Of a stretch of 64,000 nucleotides of DNA, positions 50,801 through 59,498 are shown piece by piece (the first letter of the stretch is position 1; the number at the start of each line of letters is the position of its first letter). A program made the position numbers and the translations under genes. The notes below the pieces were generated by a model. The model was not told the origin of the DNA. It saw only the letters and a program-made list of their open reading frames with translations, and searched no databases. The stretch is from Whitmania pigra (Eukaryota > Annelida > Clitellata > Hirudinida > Haemopidae): positions 468,501-532,500 of the forward strand of contig JAJTWR010000362.1 in assembly GCA_021613335.1 (NCBI GenBank). Reading direction: 5' to 3'.

Positions 50801-53800
50801 CGGATGAAACAGGATTACCAGGTAGGTTTCCCATATTTTTCTATCGATAAACTTTATTTCTCTCAATTGCGTGCATCGCATTTAATCAGAATCACCTTTG
50901 GAAGGGGGAGTGCCTCCGGTCTCTGTTGGTGAATCCACTCTTCCAGAAGGAACAGGATTACCAGGTTCAGAAGAAGTAGTTAAACCTCCGCCCGAGGAAA
51001 GTGTACCTAGACTTCCGGATGAAACAGGATTACCAGGTTGGCTTCTCATATTTTTCTATCGATAAACTTTATTTCTCTCAATTGCGTGCATCGCATTTAA
51101 TCAGAATCACCTTTGGAAGGGGGAGTGCCTCCGGTCTCTGTTGGTGAACCCACTCTTCCGGAAGGAACAGGATTACCAGGTTCAGAAGAAGGAGTTAAAC
51201 CCCCGCCCGAGGAAGGTGTACCTAGACTTCCGGATGAAACAGGATTACCAGGTAGGTTTCCCATATTTTTCTATCGATAAACTTTATTTCTCTCAATTGC
51301 GTGCATCGCATTTAATCAGAATCACCTTTGGAAGGGGGAGTGCCTCCGGTCTCTTGGTGACCCCACTCTTCCGGAAGGAACAGGATTACCAGGTTCAGAA
51401 GAAGGAGTTAAACCTCCGCCCGAGGAAAGTGTACCTAGACTTCCGGATGAAACAGGATTACCAGGTTGGCTTCCCATATTTTTCTATCGACAAATTTTAT
51501 TTCTCTCAATTGCGTTCATCGCATTTAATCAGAATCACCTTTGGAAGGGGGAGTGCCTCCGGTCTCTGTTGGTGAACCCACTCTTCCGGAAGGAACAGGA
51601 TTACCAGGTTCAGAAGAAGGAGTTAAACCTCCGCCCGAGGAAAGTGTACCTAGACTTCCGGATGAAACAGGATTACCAGGTTGGCTTCCCATATTTTTCT
51701 ATCGACAAATTTTATTTCTCTCAATTGCGTTCATCGCATTTAATCAGAATCTCCATTGGAAGGGGGAGTGCCTCCGGTCTCTGTTGGTGAACCCACTCTT
51801 CCTGTAGAGACAGGATTACCAGGTTGGCTTCTCATATTTTTCTATCGACAAATTTTATTTCTCTCAATTGAGTGCATCGCATTTAATCAGAATCTCCATT
51901 GCAAGGGGGTGTGCCTCCGGTCTCTGTTGGTGAACCCACTCTTACGGAAGGAACAGGATTACCAGGTTCAGAAGAAGGAGTTAAACCTCCGCCCGAGGAA
52001 ATTGTACCTAGACTTCCGGATGAAACAGGATTACCAGGTAGGCTTCCCATATTTTTCTATCGACAAATTTTATTTCTCTCAATTGCGTGCATGGCATTTA
52101 ATCAGAATCACCTTTGGAAGGGGGAGTGCCTCCGGTCTCTGAAGGTGAACCCACTCTTCCGAAAGAAACAGGATCACCAGGGGAAGGAATCAAACCTCCG
52201 CCCGATAAAGGTGTACCTAGCCTTCAGGAAGAAACTGGATTACCGGGTTCGTTTTCTCTAAAATACTACTTGGCTTATTATTAATTTAACAATAACACTC
52301 TACTAACATTTTCCAAGACTTAGCAAATACAGGGAATTTATCGTTATCTCACACACTTACAAGTGTTTCTGTATAAGTCGAATAACAAAATTTAATTTCA
52401 TACAAGATTAATTTAAAATTTAATATTTTCTCTAATGGTGCATCTCTGTTAACAGATGATGAAGACATTCCACCTGGTCGTATGACGGCATCAGGTTCAG
52501 TAATAAAACAAATCAAAATATTTATTCTCCATGAACCTATCATTGACCTTAATATGATGTTTATTTAAATAATCAAACAGTTTCAAATAATTACAACAAT
52601 ATTTTAACAATTAACGAAATTTTATTGTTATTATTAATATCAACAATATTCTATGATGTGGGTGTTTGAGCATAATTTTCTTTTATTTAACCAAGAACAA
52701 CAATATAATCAACAAAAAAGATATCAATTGTTAATATCATATATAAATCAAATCTTGTTTTATCTGCATCGCATTTAATCAGAATCTCCATTGGAAGGGG
52801 GAGTGCCACCGGTCTCTGTTGGTGAACCCACTCTGTCGGAAGAAACAGGATTAACAGGTTGGCTTCTCGTATTTTTCTATCGACAAATTTTATTTCTTTA
52901 AATTGAGTGCATCGCATTTAATCAGAATCTCCATTGGAAGGGGGAGTGCCTCCGGTCTCTGAAGGTGAACCCACTCTTCCGGAAGAAACAGGATTTCCAG
53001 GTTCGTTTTCTCTAAAATGCTACTTGGCTATTTATTAATTTAACAATAACACACTGTAAACATTGTCTATGCATCTATTCATTGACCTTTATAAGATTTT
53101 CATTTAAATAATCAAGCAGTTTTATATTATGATACATGATATTATGGTATGGATATTAATTTTTTGAGATAGTTAGTATCATATTTATGAATAATAATTG
53201 ATTAGGTGAAGATGACATCGAAGATGACGATGAACCCCTTGCGCCAGCTTTTGGAGGTTGCACATTCTACAAATTTATAAATCATATATTTCATCAGCTC
53301 AAATAACAAAGATTAAAAAACAAATAAGCATAATAAAGTCGATAATTGAGGCGCTAACAGATTGATGGAATAAAATTGTTGTGAGTTATATCACGACGTA
53401 TGATATTTCGACAGAATCGGGATGTCAGAATGATAAACATTGCATGGATCGTGTCAAACAAATTGGCAAAAGTGAGTATAATATGCAAATATTTTTTTTT
53501 TCAAGGTATCCAGTATATGTGTTTTGTCTTTTTTTTTTATCAAGTGTGGAGATATTGGTTCATCATCTGGGGACGGTTTTATAAGGGTTCTAAAGAGGTA
53601 CCAGCAAAAGATGTTAAAGAATGCGCAGACGCATGCCTCAATGCTGATAAATGCCTCGTGCTTAGTTGGGCAGACGACAAGTGTTACTTATTGGAAGATG
53701 ACGGAACTGAATTGAAGCCGGGAAATCTTGAACCCCGAATTGGTGCTTTGACTCTCCTGGGCAAGAAGAAACGCCTTTTCAAAATAAGAAAATTATTTCA

Positions 53801-54633
53801 AATTTATGGTGAGAATGTACAAAAAGCCTGCATTATAATTATCGCGATTTATTTTATGTTATTCTTTTAATTCAATAGGAGGCCAATTACATTTTGAAGA
53901 TATTCAATTTGACGACTATGATGATGATAATTATGAAAATCAACCAGAGGATGAAACACTTGGACCTGCATTCGGAGGTTGAATTGCTTTTATTTTTTTC
54001 TTTATTTCACGTGGCGGCGCATTCTAAGTTTATTATTATTATTGGAGAATTGACTGAGCAGTTGTTTACGTTTGTAGCTAATTGCGCCAAGTCATTGGGT
54101 ATATGGTGTTTGTAATTTAACAGAACGTGGTTGCCAGAATGATCAGAAGTGTCTGGATCTTTTGAAACTGGCCAGGATCAGTAAGCCATCATTGCTGTTT
54201 TATGAAGCGTACAAACAATTAAGACGTTAAAATGATCTAAATTGGCTAATTTATTTTTATGTTGTCGACTGTTTCAGAAACTGTTTCTTTTTCCCACAGA
54301 ACGAACGCTGTGGAGCATAAAGTGGGGATGGTTTTATAAAGGACTAAAGGTGGTACCAGCAAAAGGAATTAAAGAATGCGTTGAAATCTGCAAGGACGAT
54401 GAGAAATGCTTTTTGATGAGCTGGACTGAAAAGGACGAATGCTACGTGCAAGACGATGGAGTAACTGACTTCAAACCAGAAAACCTGGAGACGCGAGTTG
54501 GAGTTTTAACTTTGTTTGGGAAAGTAAAACGAATCAAGAAATTCAGGAAAAACCGAAAAGGTCGCATTAAGTTTTTTAATGTACTTTTTAACTGATGTAC
54601 ATAAATAAACATTTGAATTTGTCAAACATTAAA

Positions 54634-54729
<96 letters not shown>

Positions 54730-54748
54730 TAATAATAATAATAATAAT

Positions 54749-54780
<32 letters not shown>

Positions 54781-54825
54781 TTAGTAATATTATTAATATT
54801 ATTAATATTATTAAACAGTATATAT

Positions 54826-54858
<33 letters not shown>

Positions 54859-56861
54859 ATATATACTAATATTAATAATATTAATAATAATATAATAATA
54901 ATATTAATAATAATAACAATAATATTATAACCTAATGTTATTATTTAATAGGTGGAGGCTCCTATTTTGGCAGCTTTACGTTCACTGACGATTATGATAG
55001 TGCCGATGAAGGAGAAGGTATTTTGGTCTCGAAGTTATGAGATTAATAACGTTAAGCAATGAATTAAATGAGTTTAATGACTAAATGGTTAGTCAACAGT
55101 TTTATTGATGCTTTTCAGGATATGGCTGCCAGAAGGATGAACAGTGTCTGAAACTTGTGAAACTCGTTAAAGGAGGTTTTGAGAATTTAAGTTTTCTTTT
55201 TATTAATTTCACTTTATATGGCAATGTTATTGCCTATGTCTAATCAGTTTCATGAAGTATATGAGAATTAAATAATATTACTAAAATGGCAATAATAATG
55301 ACAATGTTGGGGGACGTTTGTTTACAATGTTGTTTTTTTTTTGCAGTAAAAATGTTTTGGCGCGTCAAGTGGGGATGGTATTACAAGGGATTAAAGGTGG
55401 TTCCAGCAAACAACGTCAAGGATTGCGTCCAGGCATGCATGAACAATGCCAAATGCTACGTGTCAAACTGGGCAGAAGACAAATGTAGCGTTCAGGAGGA
55501 TGGCTCACCGGAAGAGGAAGTGAACTTAGGAAACTTGGAAGCTCGTTCTGGTTCCATAACCTTCGTGGGCAGAGTAGGACGTCTCGTCGCATTCAGACAA
55601 ATGTTGTTGGAATCAGGTAATAACTTACATGGTTCAAGAAGGTTTTAAGTGCAATGTAATGTTTTATTGTTTTATTCTCTTACCTTTCTTTTTTCATATT
55701 TTCAAAACTTTATCATTAACTGGTGCCTGTTATTGATGACAAATTGTTACTAAATAATTTGAATGTGGCGCTAATTGCCTTTGAAATTGCTAAAAGAAAA
55801 TGTATAATTACATTACAAAATTCCATCAGGTGTTTCAGTCATTCAGGAAGGTGTGGCTTGCGGTACTGAGTCATCTGAAAAAGACCAAAACGTGGTTTAC
55901 TCGAAGATCGTCATTCAGGGCAAGGAGGTCAAAGTCTGCATGGTCACGTGGGAGGATAAAAATTACCTCGCCAAATCCATGGAACCATTAGCAAAGGCCA
56001 CAACTGAGGAAGATTGCATAAATTATTGCGAAAGAAGCAATAATTGCACTGCCAATAGCTTCAGGCCAAACTCAGAGCAGAAATGCTGGATACTTAACGG
56101 GGATTTCCTGTTATCAGACAAAGATTTGGTGTCAGAGGAAGGAGTTTCCACTAGCATAAAACAAAACTGCGATGGTAAAGCAATTTTATTTTATATTTAA
56201 ATTCTTTTCTTTTGTAATATTTACATAGAAACCTAGAGACTATTACTATTACATACTATCACATTAAAGTCAGACTTCAATGTTTTCAAATTATTTCACA
56301 TATTTCATATGATTGAAGATATCACAAAGCAATAAATAAAATGTTATGATGTTAGGTTAAAGCTTAATTCAGCTTAAATTACTAATTTCTCGACTAATTT
56401 CTTGCTGTAGACGTCGATCTCCAATCGGGCGAGTGGGAGGTTAGTATTGACGAAAGTTGCGAAGGAGTCCATATTAATATCGATTACGTCAACGAGAGCA
56501 TGGTGCCCGTCAAACAGTCGACCTCCGAAGCCTGCCACAACTTTTGCAGAGACAGCGATGAATGCAAGGCTTCTAGTTTCAGACCGAAAACTGAGGAAAA
56601 GTGCTGGATTTTTAACTCTGACAACTTTGTAAACATGGATGAGGGCGTCAGCACTTACATAAAGTCCGATTGTAAACTGAAAGTGAGTGATTTTGAATTT
56701 CTACTTAGAATAGAACACAATTGGTTGGTTGTAGCTTATTTATAAGTAAAATGTGAAGATTAACATTTTAGATAATGTTTAGCATTTCTTGTTGTACGTC
56801 GCAGATGCATGATAAATGATTGAGTAAATTGGTTTTAAATTTTTTTCAGGAAAAGAAATGA
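35782..56861 (+). CDS. Gene B: giant secreted multi-PAN modular protein, more than 70 exons
   Basis: Starts with a signal exon and then chains cassette exons over 21 kb; roughly 3,000 aa if all are used (my approximate addition). Order: four PAN exons (36029-37568); seven linker/C-x6-C/4-Cys-PAN sets (37868-45336); Pro/Glu exons with 39-nt partners (45597-47372); the 215-bp exon array (47661-52246); 52456-52494, 52783-52857, 52926-53000; three more linker/C-x6-C/PAN sets (53206-55616); two 6-Cys PAN exons (55830-56174, 56411-56682); and the last exon 56850-56861 ending EKK-TGA. Internal exons are phase 1-1. AATAAA lies at 56977-56982. Three array units are frameshifted, so they must be skipped or the product is truncated. 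Whether one mRNA spans everything is inference. Confidence 0.65.
36029..36295 (+). CDS. Gene B PAN domain 1 (6-Cys type)
   Basis: QDCWKVSRDIHYTGQGLDQ, VCQSLCRAKPGC, NPQCWTKIKNF and DQRCLNLIEGVG give six cysteines. The acceptor GTCAACAG enters in phase 1 directly after the signal exon. Confidence 0.78.
36497..36754 (+). CDS. Gene B PAN domain 2 (6-Cys type)
   Basis: HPCWNVYAGVHYPGLNQ, GCLEECEKNQDC, NPNCWNQKNRF and NRQCLEFIKGVG. Acceptor TTTTAATAG, donor GTAG|GTAGGC. Confidence 0.78.
36873..37136 (+). CDS. Gene B PAN domain 3 (4-Cys variant)
   Basis: TKFWEVSYDMYYAGLGLDQ, DCLNECLKSDICGAVNWD, NPHCSIHKKSF. The CW of its siblings is CS here and the terminal cysteine pair is missing. Confidence 0.75.
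37245..37568 (+). CDS. Gene B PAN domain 4 (4-Cys type)
   Basis: KHWLIRWGFKYDGLQEVSA, GCVDMCLNNDFC, RKCFIQGSGE, LLARIELLMKFRQV. Two donors are possible: CCAG|GTCAGT after 37526 or ATAG|GTAATT after 37568; both keep phase 1, so an alternative 14-residue extension is possible. Confidence 0.7.
37868..38118 (+). CDS. Gene B linker and C-x6-C mini-exon 1
   Basis: Linker 37868-37918 reads DDGSQEEDDKLGTAFGG. Mini-exon 38062-38118 reads LGCQNNQLCLNLVKMANLG. Confidence 0.65.
38333..38590 (+). CDS. Gene B PAN domain 5 (4-Cys type)
   Basis: QWYIKWNSFYKGLKETPA: the usual WGW or WGR is WNS. ECTESC, SSC and NKC cysteines; YTQQDGKAELRSENLETR. Donor TATG|GTAAGC. Confidence 0.72.
38686..39474 (+). CDS. Gene B linkers and C-x6-C mini-exon 2
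   Basis: Exon 38686-38784 (99 nt) reads through EGEDYEISPGQLTMNDLPSPG. Exon 39068-39118 reads DEGEIDSGDDKLGPEFGG. Mini-exon 39418-39474 reads LGCQKNPACTTLVQLAGVG. Confidence 0.62.
39666..39926 (+). CDS. Gene B PAN domain 6 (4-Cys type)
   Basis: KHWYIKWGWFYKGLKEMSA, DCVEKC, NKC, SKC, YIQDDGTGVLRPGDLEAR. 'VWSWAES' replaces the usual SWA-D-K environment. Confidence 0.74.
39995..40236 (+). CDS. Gene B linker and C-x6-C mini-exon 3
   Basis: Linker 39995-40051 reads EGSWGHFHGGQGSKSGDEEG, the fuller relative of gene A exon 2. Mini-exon 40186-40236 is 51 nt (GCRKDQKCLDLVKLAGIG), two codons shorter at its start. Confidence 0.65.
40333..40593 (+). CDS. Gene B PAN domain 7 (4-Cys type)
   Basis: RIWRIKWGWFYKGLKEVKA, ECAKQC, KLC, NKC, YVQDDGVSELKFGNLEAR. 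Ends CTGA|GTGAGT. Confidence 0.74.
40704..41262 (+). CDS. Gene B three linkers and C-x6-C mini-exon 4
   Basis: Exon 40704-40769 reads SKDEDYEIPPGQLKFPESW. Exon 40903-40974 is almost pure Asp/Tyr/Asn (DDYDSDDGDEVDNDYDDYDD). Exon 41076-41129 reads GDNGDDKSNDRGLPPAFGG. Mini-exon 41206-41262 reads LGCNNDPVCMNLVQTAKIG. For 40903 the acceptor ATCCATAG is chosen because upstream AGs would meet stops. Confidence 0.6.
41444..41707 (+). CDS. Gene B PAN domain 8 (4-Cys type)
   Basis: KHWYIKWGWTYKGLKMVPA, ECAEQC, KLC, NKC, YVQDDGVAELKPENLEAR. It shares almost its whole sequence with gene A 15211-15474. Confidence 0.75.
41933..42189 (+). CDS. Gene B linker and C-x6-C mini-exon 5
   Basis: Linker 41933-41992 reads GKRDHSGSDDEDEREKIFGG. 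Mini-exon 42133-42189 reads LGCQNNQRCTELVKQAHIG. Confidence 0.65.
42341..42607 (+). CDS. Gene B PAN domain 9 (4-Cys type)
   Basis: KRWLVILGKKYKKSKEIPS, ECFDTC, DKC, NKC, HVQDDGVTDLTPDKLEP. Forms a near-identical trio with 44012-44278 and gene A 16969-17235. Confidence 0.75.
42755..42820 (+). CDS. Gene B linker (EYPG type)
   Basis: Reads GDKGIPDEDFEYPGYYIMPG then EP and G; phase 1-1, acceptor CTTTACTAG. Confidence 0.62.
42957..43440 (+). mobile_element. LINE (non-LTR retrotransposon) 3' fragment in a gene B intron
   Basis: The frame holds INNFHLAILMYKVDHHMLP, then the family-typical SIVCKGPKIYSTVPRNI, and in the next frame FKKALKHFIINSK and a stop. This is the usual C-terminus of Jockey/CR1-like ORF2 proteins. 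One frameshift and the lack of any upstream reverse transcriptase show that it is a dead 5'-truncated copy. Boundaries are approximate. Confidence 0.75.
43583..43835 (+). CDS. Gene B linker and C-x6-C mini-exon 6
   Basis: Linker 43583-43636 reads SSTDDESESADKETKFGG, close to gene A's pair at 15650 and 16008. Mini-exon 43779-43835 reads LGCRNNQRCKDLVKVARI. Confidence 0.65.
44012..44278 (+). CDS. Gene B PAN domain 10 (4-Cys type)
   Basis: RKQWLVILGKRYKRSKEVPA, ECFDIC, DKC, NKC, HVQDDGVTDLTPDKLEP, VTFLGKVKRVIRFRKF. The intron and linker context also match 42341-42820, so the duplicated unit was larger than the exon. Confidence 0.75.
44449..44875 (+). CDS. Gene B linkers and C-x6-C mini-exon 7
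   Basis: Exon 44449-44520 reads KDVPYEEFEYTGEIVLPGEP then EYG. Exon 44632-44691 reads NEGSSEDGEPGDTLPRLFGG. Mini-exon 44819-44875 reads LGCQNNQRCNELVKLARI. Confidence 0.63.
45064..45336 (+). CDS. Gene B PAN domain 11 (4-Cys type)
   Basis: KKRWVVIIGKKYKKSKEVPA, ECINIC, DNC, DKC, HVQDDGLSDLTPDNLEP. A slightly longer C-terminal end (YRKYRKLQEIG) reaches the donor. Confidence 0.74.
45480..47425. repeat. Three tandem units of about 0.7 kb with paired exons
   Basis: Each unit contains a Pro/Glu exon (45597-45674, 46361-46432, 47053-47124) followed by a 39-nt exon (45950-45988, 46642-46680, 47334-47372) and the same intron sequence. Units 2 and 3 are 692 bp apart and almost identical. Confidence 0.85.
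45597..47372 (+). CDS. Gene B Pro/Glu and DDEDIPPGRM exons
   Basis: The larger exons read IPPEEGVKPPTEEGVPRHPE and variants; the small ones read DDEDIPPGRMTASG. All are phase 1-1. The acceptor of 46642 is TTAAAAG rather than TTAACAG, a weaker site. Confidence 0.6.
47661..52246 (+). CDS. Gene B exon-intron tandem array (Pro/Glu/Gly repeats)
   Basis: After 47661-47738 come 21 exons: 47807-47953, 48022-48168, 48237-48383, 48452-48597, 48666-48884, 48953-49098, 49167-49313, 49382-49528, 49597-49743, 49812-49961, 50030-50176, 50245-50391, 50460-50606, 50675-50821, 50890-51036, 51105-51251, 51320-51464, 51533-51679, 51748-51822, 51891-52037, 52106-52246. The standard exon is 147 nt (49 aa) with a 68-nt intron. 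The peptide reads GGVPPVSVGEPTLPEGTGLP and then GSEEGVKPPPEEGVPRLPDE. Exon 48666 holds a doubled second half. Exons 48452, 48953 and 51320 are 1, 1 and 2 nt short and shift frame. Likely an extended stalk in the protein. Confidence 0.7.
47740..52250. repeat. 215-bp minisatellite, about 20 units, with 430-bp higher-order pattern
   Basis: Starts at 49167, 49382, 49597 and 49812 are spaced 215 bp. Between about 50030 and 51300 units alternate between a 'gaagtagtt ... gttggcttctc' form and a 'gaaggagtt ... gtaggtttccc' form, giving a 430-bp repeat. Confidence 0.92.
52456..53000 (+). CDS. Gene B exons after the array
   Basis: A 39-nt DDEDIPPGRMTASG exon (52456-52494) and two 75-nt half-units of the array type (52783-52857 and 52926-53000). 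The first half-unit ends TTAACAG|GTTGGC, where other units have TTACCAG. Confidence 0.58.
53206..53471 (+). CDS. Gene B linker and C-x6-C mini-exon 8
   Basis: Linker 53206-53256 reads GEDDIEDDDEPLAPAFGG. Mini-exon 53415-53471 reads SGCQNDKHCMDRVKQIGK and ends AAAA|GTGAGT. This begins the 3.5-kb segment shared with gene A 19302-22776. Confidence 0.66.
53545..53808 (+). CDS. Gene B PAN domain 12 (4-Cys type)
   Basis: WRYWFIIWGRFYKGSKEVPA, ECADAC, KC, DKC, YLLEDDGTELKPGNLEP. Nearly the same as gene A 19654-19917. Confidence 0.75.
53879..54180 (+). CDS. Gene B linker (intact) and C-x6-C mini-exon 9
   Basis: Linker 53879-53977 reads FDDYDDDNYENQPEDETLGP, intact where gene A has a stop. Mini-exon 54124-54180 reads RGCQNDQKCLDLLKLARI. 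Confidence 0.68.
54300..54560 (+). CDS. Gene B PAN domain 13 (4-Cys type)
   Basis: RTLWSIKWGWFYKGLKVVPA, ECVEIC, KC, DEC, YVQDDGVTDFKPENLETR. Differs from gene A 20419-20679 at only a few residues. Confidence 0.75.
54636..54930. repeat. AAT-type microsatellite expansion in gene B intron
   Basis: Nearly 300 bp of AATAAT and interrupted variants within the intron 54561-54951. The paralogous gene A intron (20680-20789) is 110 bp and lacks it, so the expansion came after the duplication. Confidence 0.9.
54952..55175 (+). CDS. Gene B linker and C-x6-C mini-exon 10
   Basis: Linker 54952-55017 reads GGSYFGSFTFTDDYDSADEG; mini-exon 55119-55175 reads YGCQKDEQCLKLVKLVKGG. Confidence 0.66.
55347..55616 (+). 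CDS. Gene B PAN domain 14 (4-Cys type)
   Basis: KMFWRVKWGWYYKGLKVVPA, DCVQAC, KC, DKC, SVQEDGSPEEEVNLGNLEAR. Third member of the trio with 21347-21616 and 23472-23741, and the most different of them. Confidence 0.75.
55830..56174 (+). CDS. Gene B PAN domain 15 (6-Cys C-terminal type)
   Basis: The lead-in differs from gene A (VSVIQEGVACGTESSEKDQ); then VKVCMVTW, DCINYCERSNNC, QKCWILNGDF and NCDG. The lead-in contributes an extra cysteine. Confidence 0.72.
56411..56861 (+). CDS. Gene B PAN domain 16 and terminal exon
   Basis: Exon 56411-56682 carries DESCEGVHINIDYVNESMV, ACHNFCRDSDEC, EKCWIFNSDNF and SDC. It lacks about seven residues (the SNDKTE region) present in gene A. Donor CTGAAA|GTGAGT; the last exon 56850-56861 reads EKK then TGA. 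Confidence 0.7.
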
Positions 56862-56999
56862 AAATTAAAGTTGAGGACCTTAAGAGACAAATGGTTGAAC
56901 TTTAATTTTAGAAAATGTTATCTTTTTAAGTAATTCTTCTGAAGCTGCGAAATTTTATATAAATTGAAATTTCATCAATAAAACATTGAATTATCTTTG

Positions 57000-59498
57000 A
57001 TTTATGCACTGCTTCTCTTTTAACATAAAAATTTCAAATAGTAAAATGACTCAGAATTTAGGAATTAAGAAAGTCAGGTGAACGTAGATATTTGTCATAA
57101 ACACCATTTAGTCATTACTTCATAGTTTATTAATTTCACAAGATCTAGAAAAAAAAAACAGTCACAACAGCGGCTGGATTTTTTTTCTAATAAATAGGAA
57201 TGTGTGGAATTTAGAGACTGAAAGAAAATGGTTCTTGACAGTTATTCAGACTTGAAGGATAAACCAAAAAAGTAATGTTTTATTAACGTCCGTTGCATAT
57301 CTAGATGATTAGGACGGTGCCATAAATAAGTAGCTTTTTATAGTTTTTGACTCATCGACGATTTATGACTTGAATAAAAACCTTTGACTCGAAAACATAT
57401 TCTTTATGACAATCCCTTTAGTGCGGGTCTTGAGTGTAATCTCATTAATATTTTTCACAATAATATATATTAATCTCATTAATTTATTTATAATTTTTAT
57501 ATATTACTCTCATAAATATGTATTGTGCAAACTAAACTAGCGTTCTACCTTTTTTTTTCGTTATCATGCTTACTTTGGATTTATTTTTTTTTTTTTAATT
57601 TAAACTTTTGCCTTAGAAATCTATCTTTAAACATCAAACACATCGGGCGATAAGATCGGTAAAACTTTATACGATCAATCTTTGGGTCAATCAAAAGCCT
57701 ACCAGTTTCTTATGTCAACAACAGCATATGTTTTGAACGCTTTGAAGGACGAATATTTTTTAAAATACAATTTTGTTGTTATTTTATTTATTATTTATTG
57801 ATTTGAAAATGAAAATATAATTTAAACTTAATATTTATAAATTGAAAACGTTTCATGTAATGAATTTCTTCCGATTCTTATAACTTATTAAACATTGCGA
57901 TGCTCAGTAGACTAGACCAATATAATCAACGACTTGTTGGTTAGGGATTTCTATTCTAGTCATGGTATCCCTACTTGTTTTCTCTGATAAAACAACCAAA
58001 CTTTACTATAAACCCCAACCATATCGACAGATAATAATAATAATAATAATAATAATAGTTTATTTCTATGGCGCCTTGTGCGTAGCGTCAGAGGCGCCTT
58101 GATTCTTCAAGGAACTTTTTGAAGAGATGGGTCTTCAGCTGGCGCTTGAAGAGCTCGAGCGTGGGCTGAGACCGGGTGATGGGGGGCAGGCTATTCCAGA
58201 CGGCGGGCGAGGCATGAGAGAAGCCTCGGTTGACGATAGATGCTTAAATTATTTATTTGATTATAGTCCTTTGCATAACTGAGATGATTTGGACTACAGA
58301 TTCTTAAAAAGGGGTCCCTTTCATAAGCGTTTCGGCGCAAACTCCTATTGTTCTCGAGGGTGGGATGATGATCAAAGCCGGAGATCAAGTTAATATCTCT
58401 ATCTATTAATGCTCCTCTTATTAATGTTTACTATTTATTATTTATTTAATTATTTATTTCCCACCTGCCTTGCCTTGCTTATGGTCCATCGATTAAATTC
58501 ATTTGGCGACCGACCGAAGGCGCACATGTCGCACCAAACACTCACTCGCGTTTTGAGTCACTGAATGAACCCATTAGCCCTCTACCAGCTGTATTTCTAT
58601 CCTTTTCGGTGGTTTTATACCAACTAGCCCGCATTTCTCGTGGATACAATCAGTTCAGAACTTCAACTGATATTTCGTATATATATATTTATATATGTTA
58701 CTTATGTATTCAGACCAACATTAAACAAATATGTTTTCTAAAACAGAAATCTGTATAATAGGCCACAATTTGACTTTTGAATCCATTGGATTACACTACA
58801 ACCTGCATTTTCAATTGGTTTTGTAACTACTGCCATTTCATACAATCGATGACTGGAAGATCGTTTAAAATATACAATTTAATTTCTTTTGATCTGCATC
58901 CTTTGTATATAATGTACTTAATTAATAAGATAACTTAATTAATAAATTAAAAATATAAATTCTACAAATGATTTAGTAATATTATTATCATTTATTATTA
59001 TTAATAAATATTAATAGTAAAAAATAAGAACATATAAAATTCATGAACTTTCATATTTTAAAATTCAAGTTTTCTTTTCAAGAAGTCAATACCTTTCACT
59101 CAATCAAACCAGCCCAACACTTGCGACATACAGGAACCTGCAAACATCTGGGATTAAAACAACGATTTCTAACATCGGCTGTGTGAACAATGAATCTCTG
59201 TTGAATTAGTTTAACAAATAAATTTGCGAAAATTTTAAATTAAGATCAACTTTAGTATTTAACATATTATTAAACTATTTTTAAACATGTATTTATTTTC
59301 CCGCATTGGCCAAAAGTCTTCTTATTATGTTGAGTCTTAATCGTCACCATCGCTGATGGCAGACTGAAGACGTTTACAAAATAATCAGTATCATAAATAG
59401 TACTATTTTTTTTTATAAAAGCAACATGCCTCAATGTAAAACAACTAAAATATCAACATCTGTTTCGTCACAACACTCGTTCGAAGTGGACGAATGGG
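57000..59498. other. Intergenic region between genes B and C
   Basis: No gene seen apart from a LINE fragment at about 58.03-58.25 kb. The remainder is AT-rich, with poly-T runs near 57550-57600 and simple TA repeats near 58680. Confidence 0.5.
58031..58245 (-). mobile_element. LINE 3' fragment, minus strand, with (ATT)n tail
   Basis: On the minus strand the sequence reads FSHASPAVWNSLPPITRSQ, LELFKRQLKTHLFKKF and ends SRRL with TGA at 58090-58088, then runs into an (ATT)n tail at 58057-58031. The A-P-x-x-WNSLP and LKTHLF words are typical of CR1/L2-type ORF2 C-termini. Its GC content is higher than its surroundings. The rest of the element is absent. Confidence 0.8.

Noticed and set aside
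47843..51807. Many plus-strand frames of 73 codons starting MVNPLF
   Set aside because: They are a second reading frame of the array that runs through introns and lacks the phase 1-1 pattern; the repeat copies the same shadow many times.
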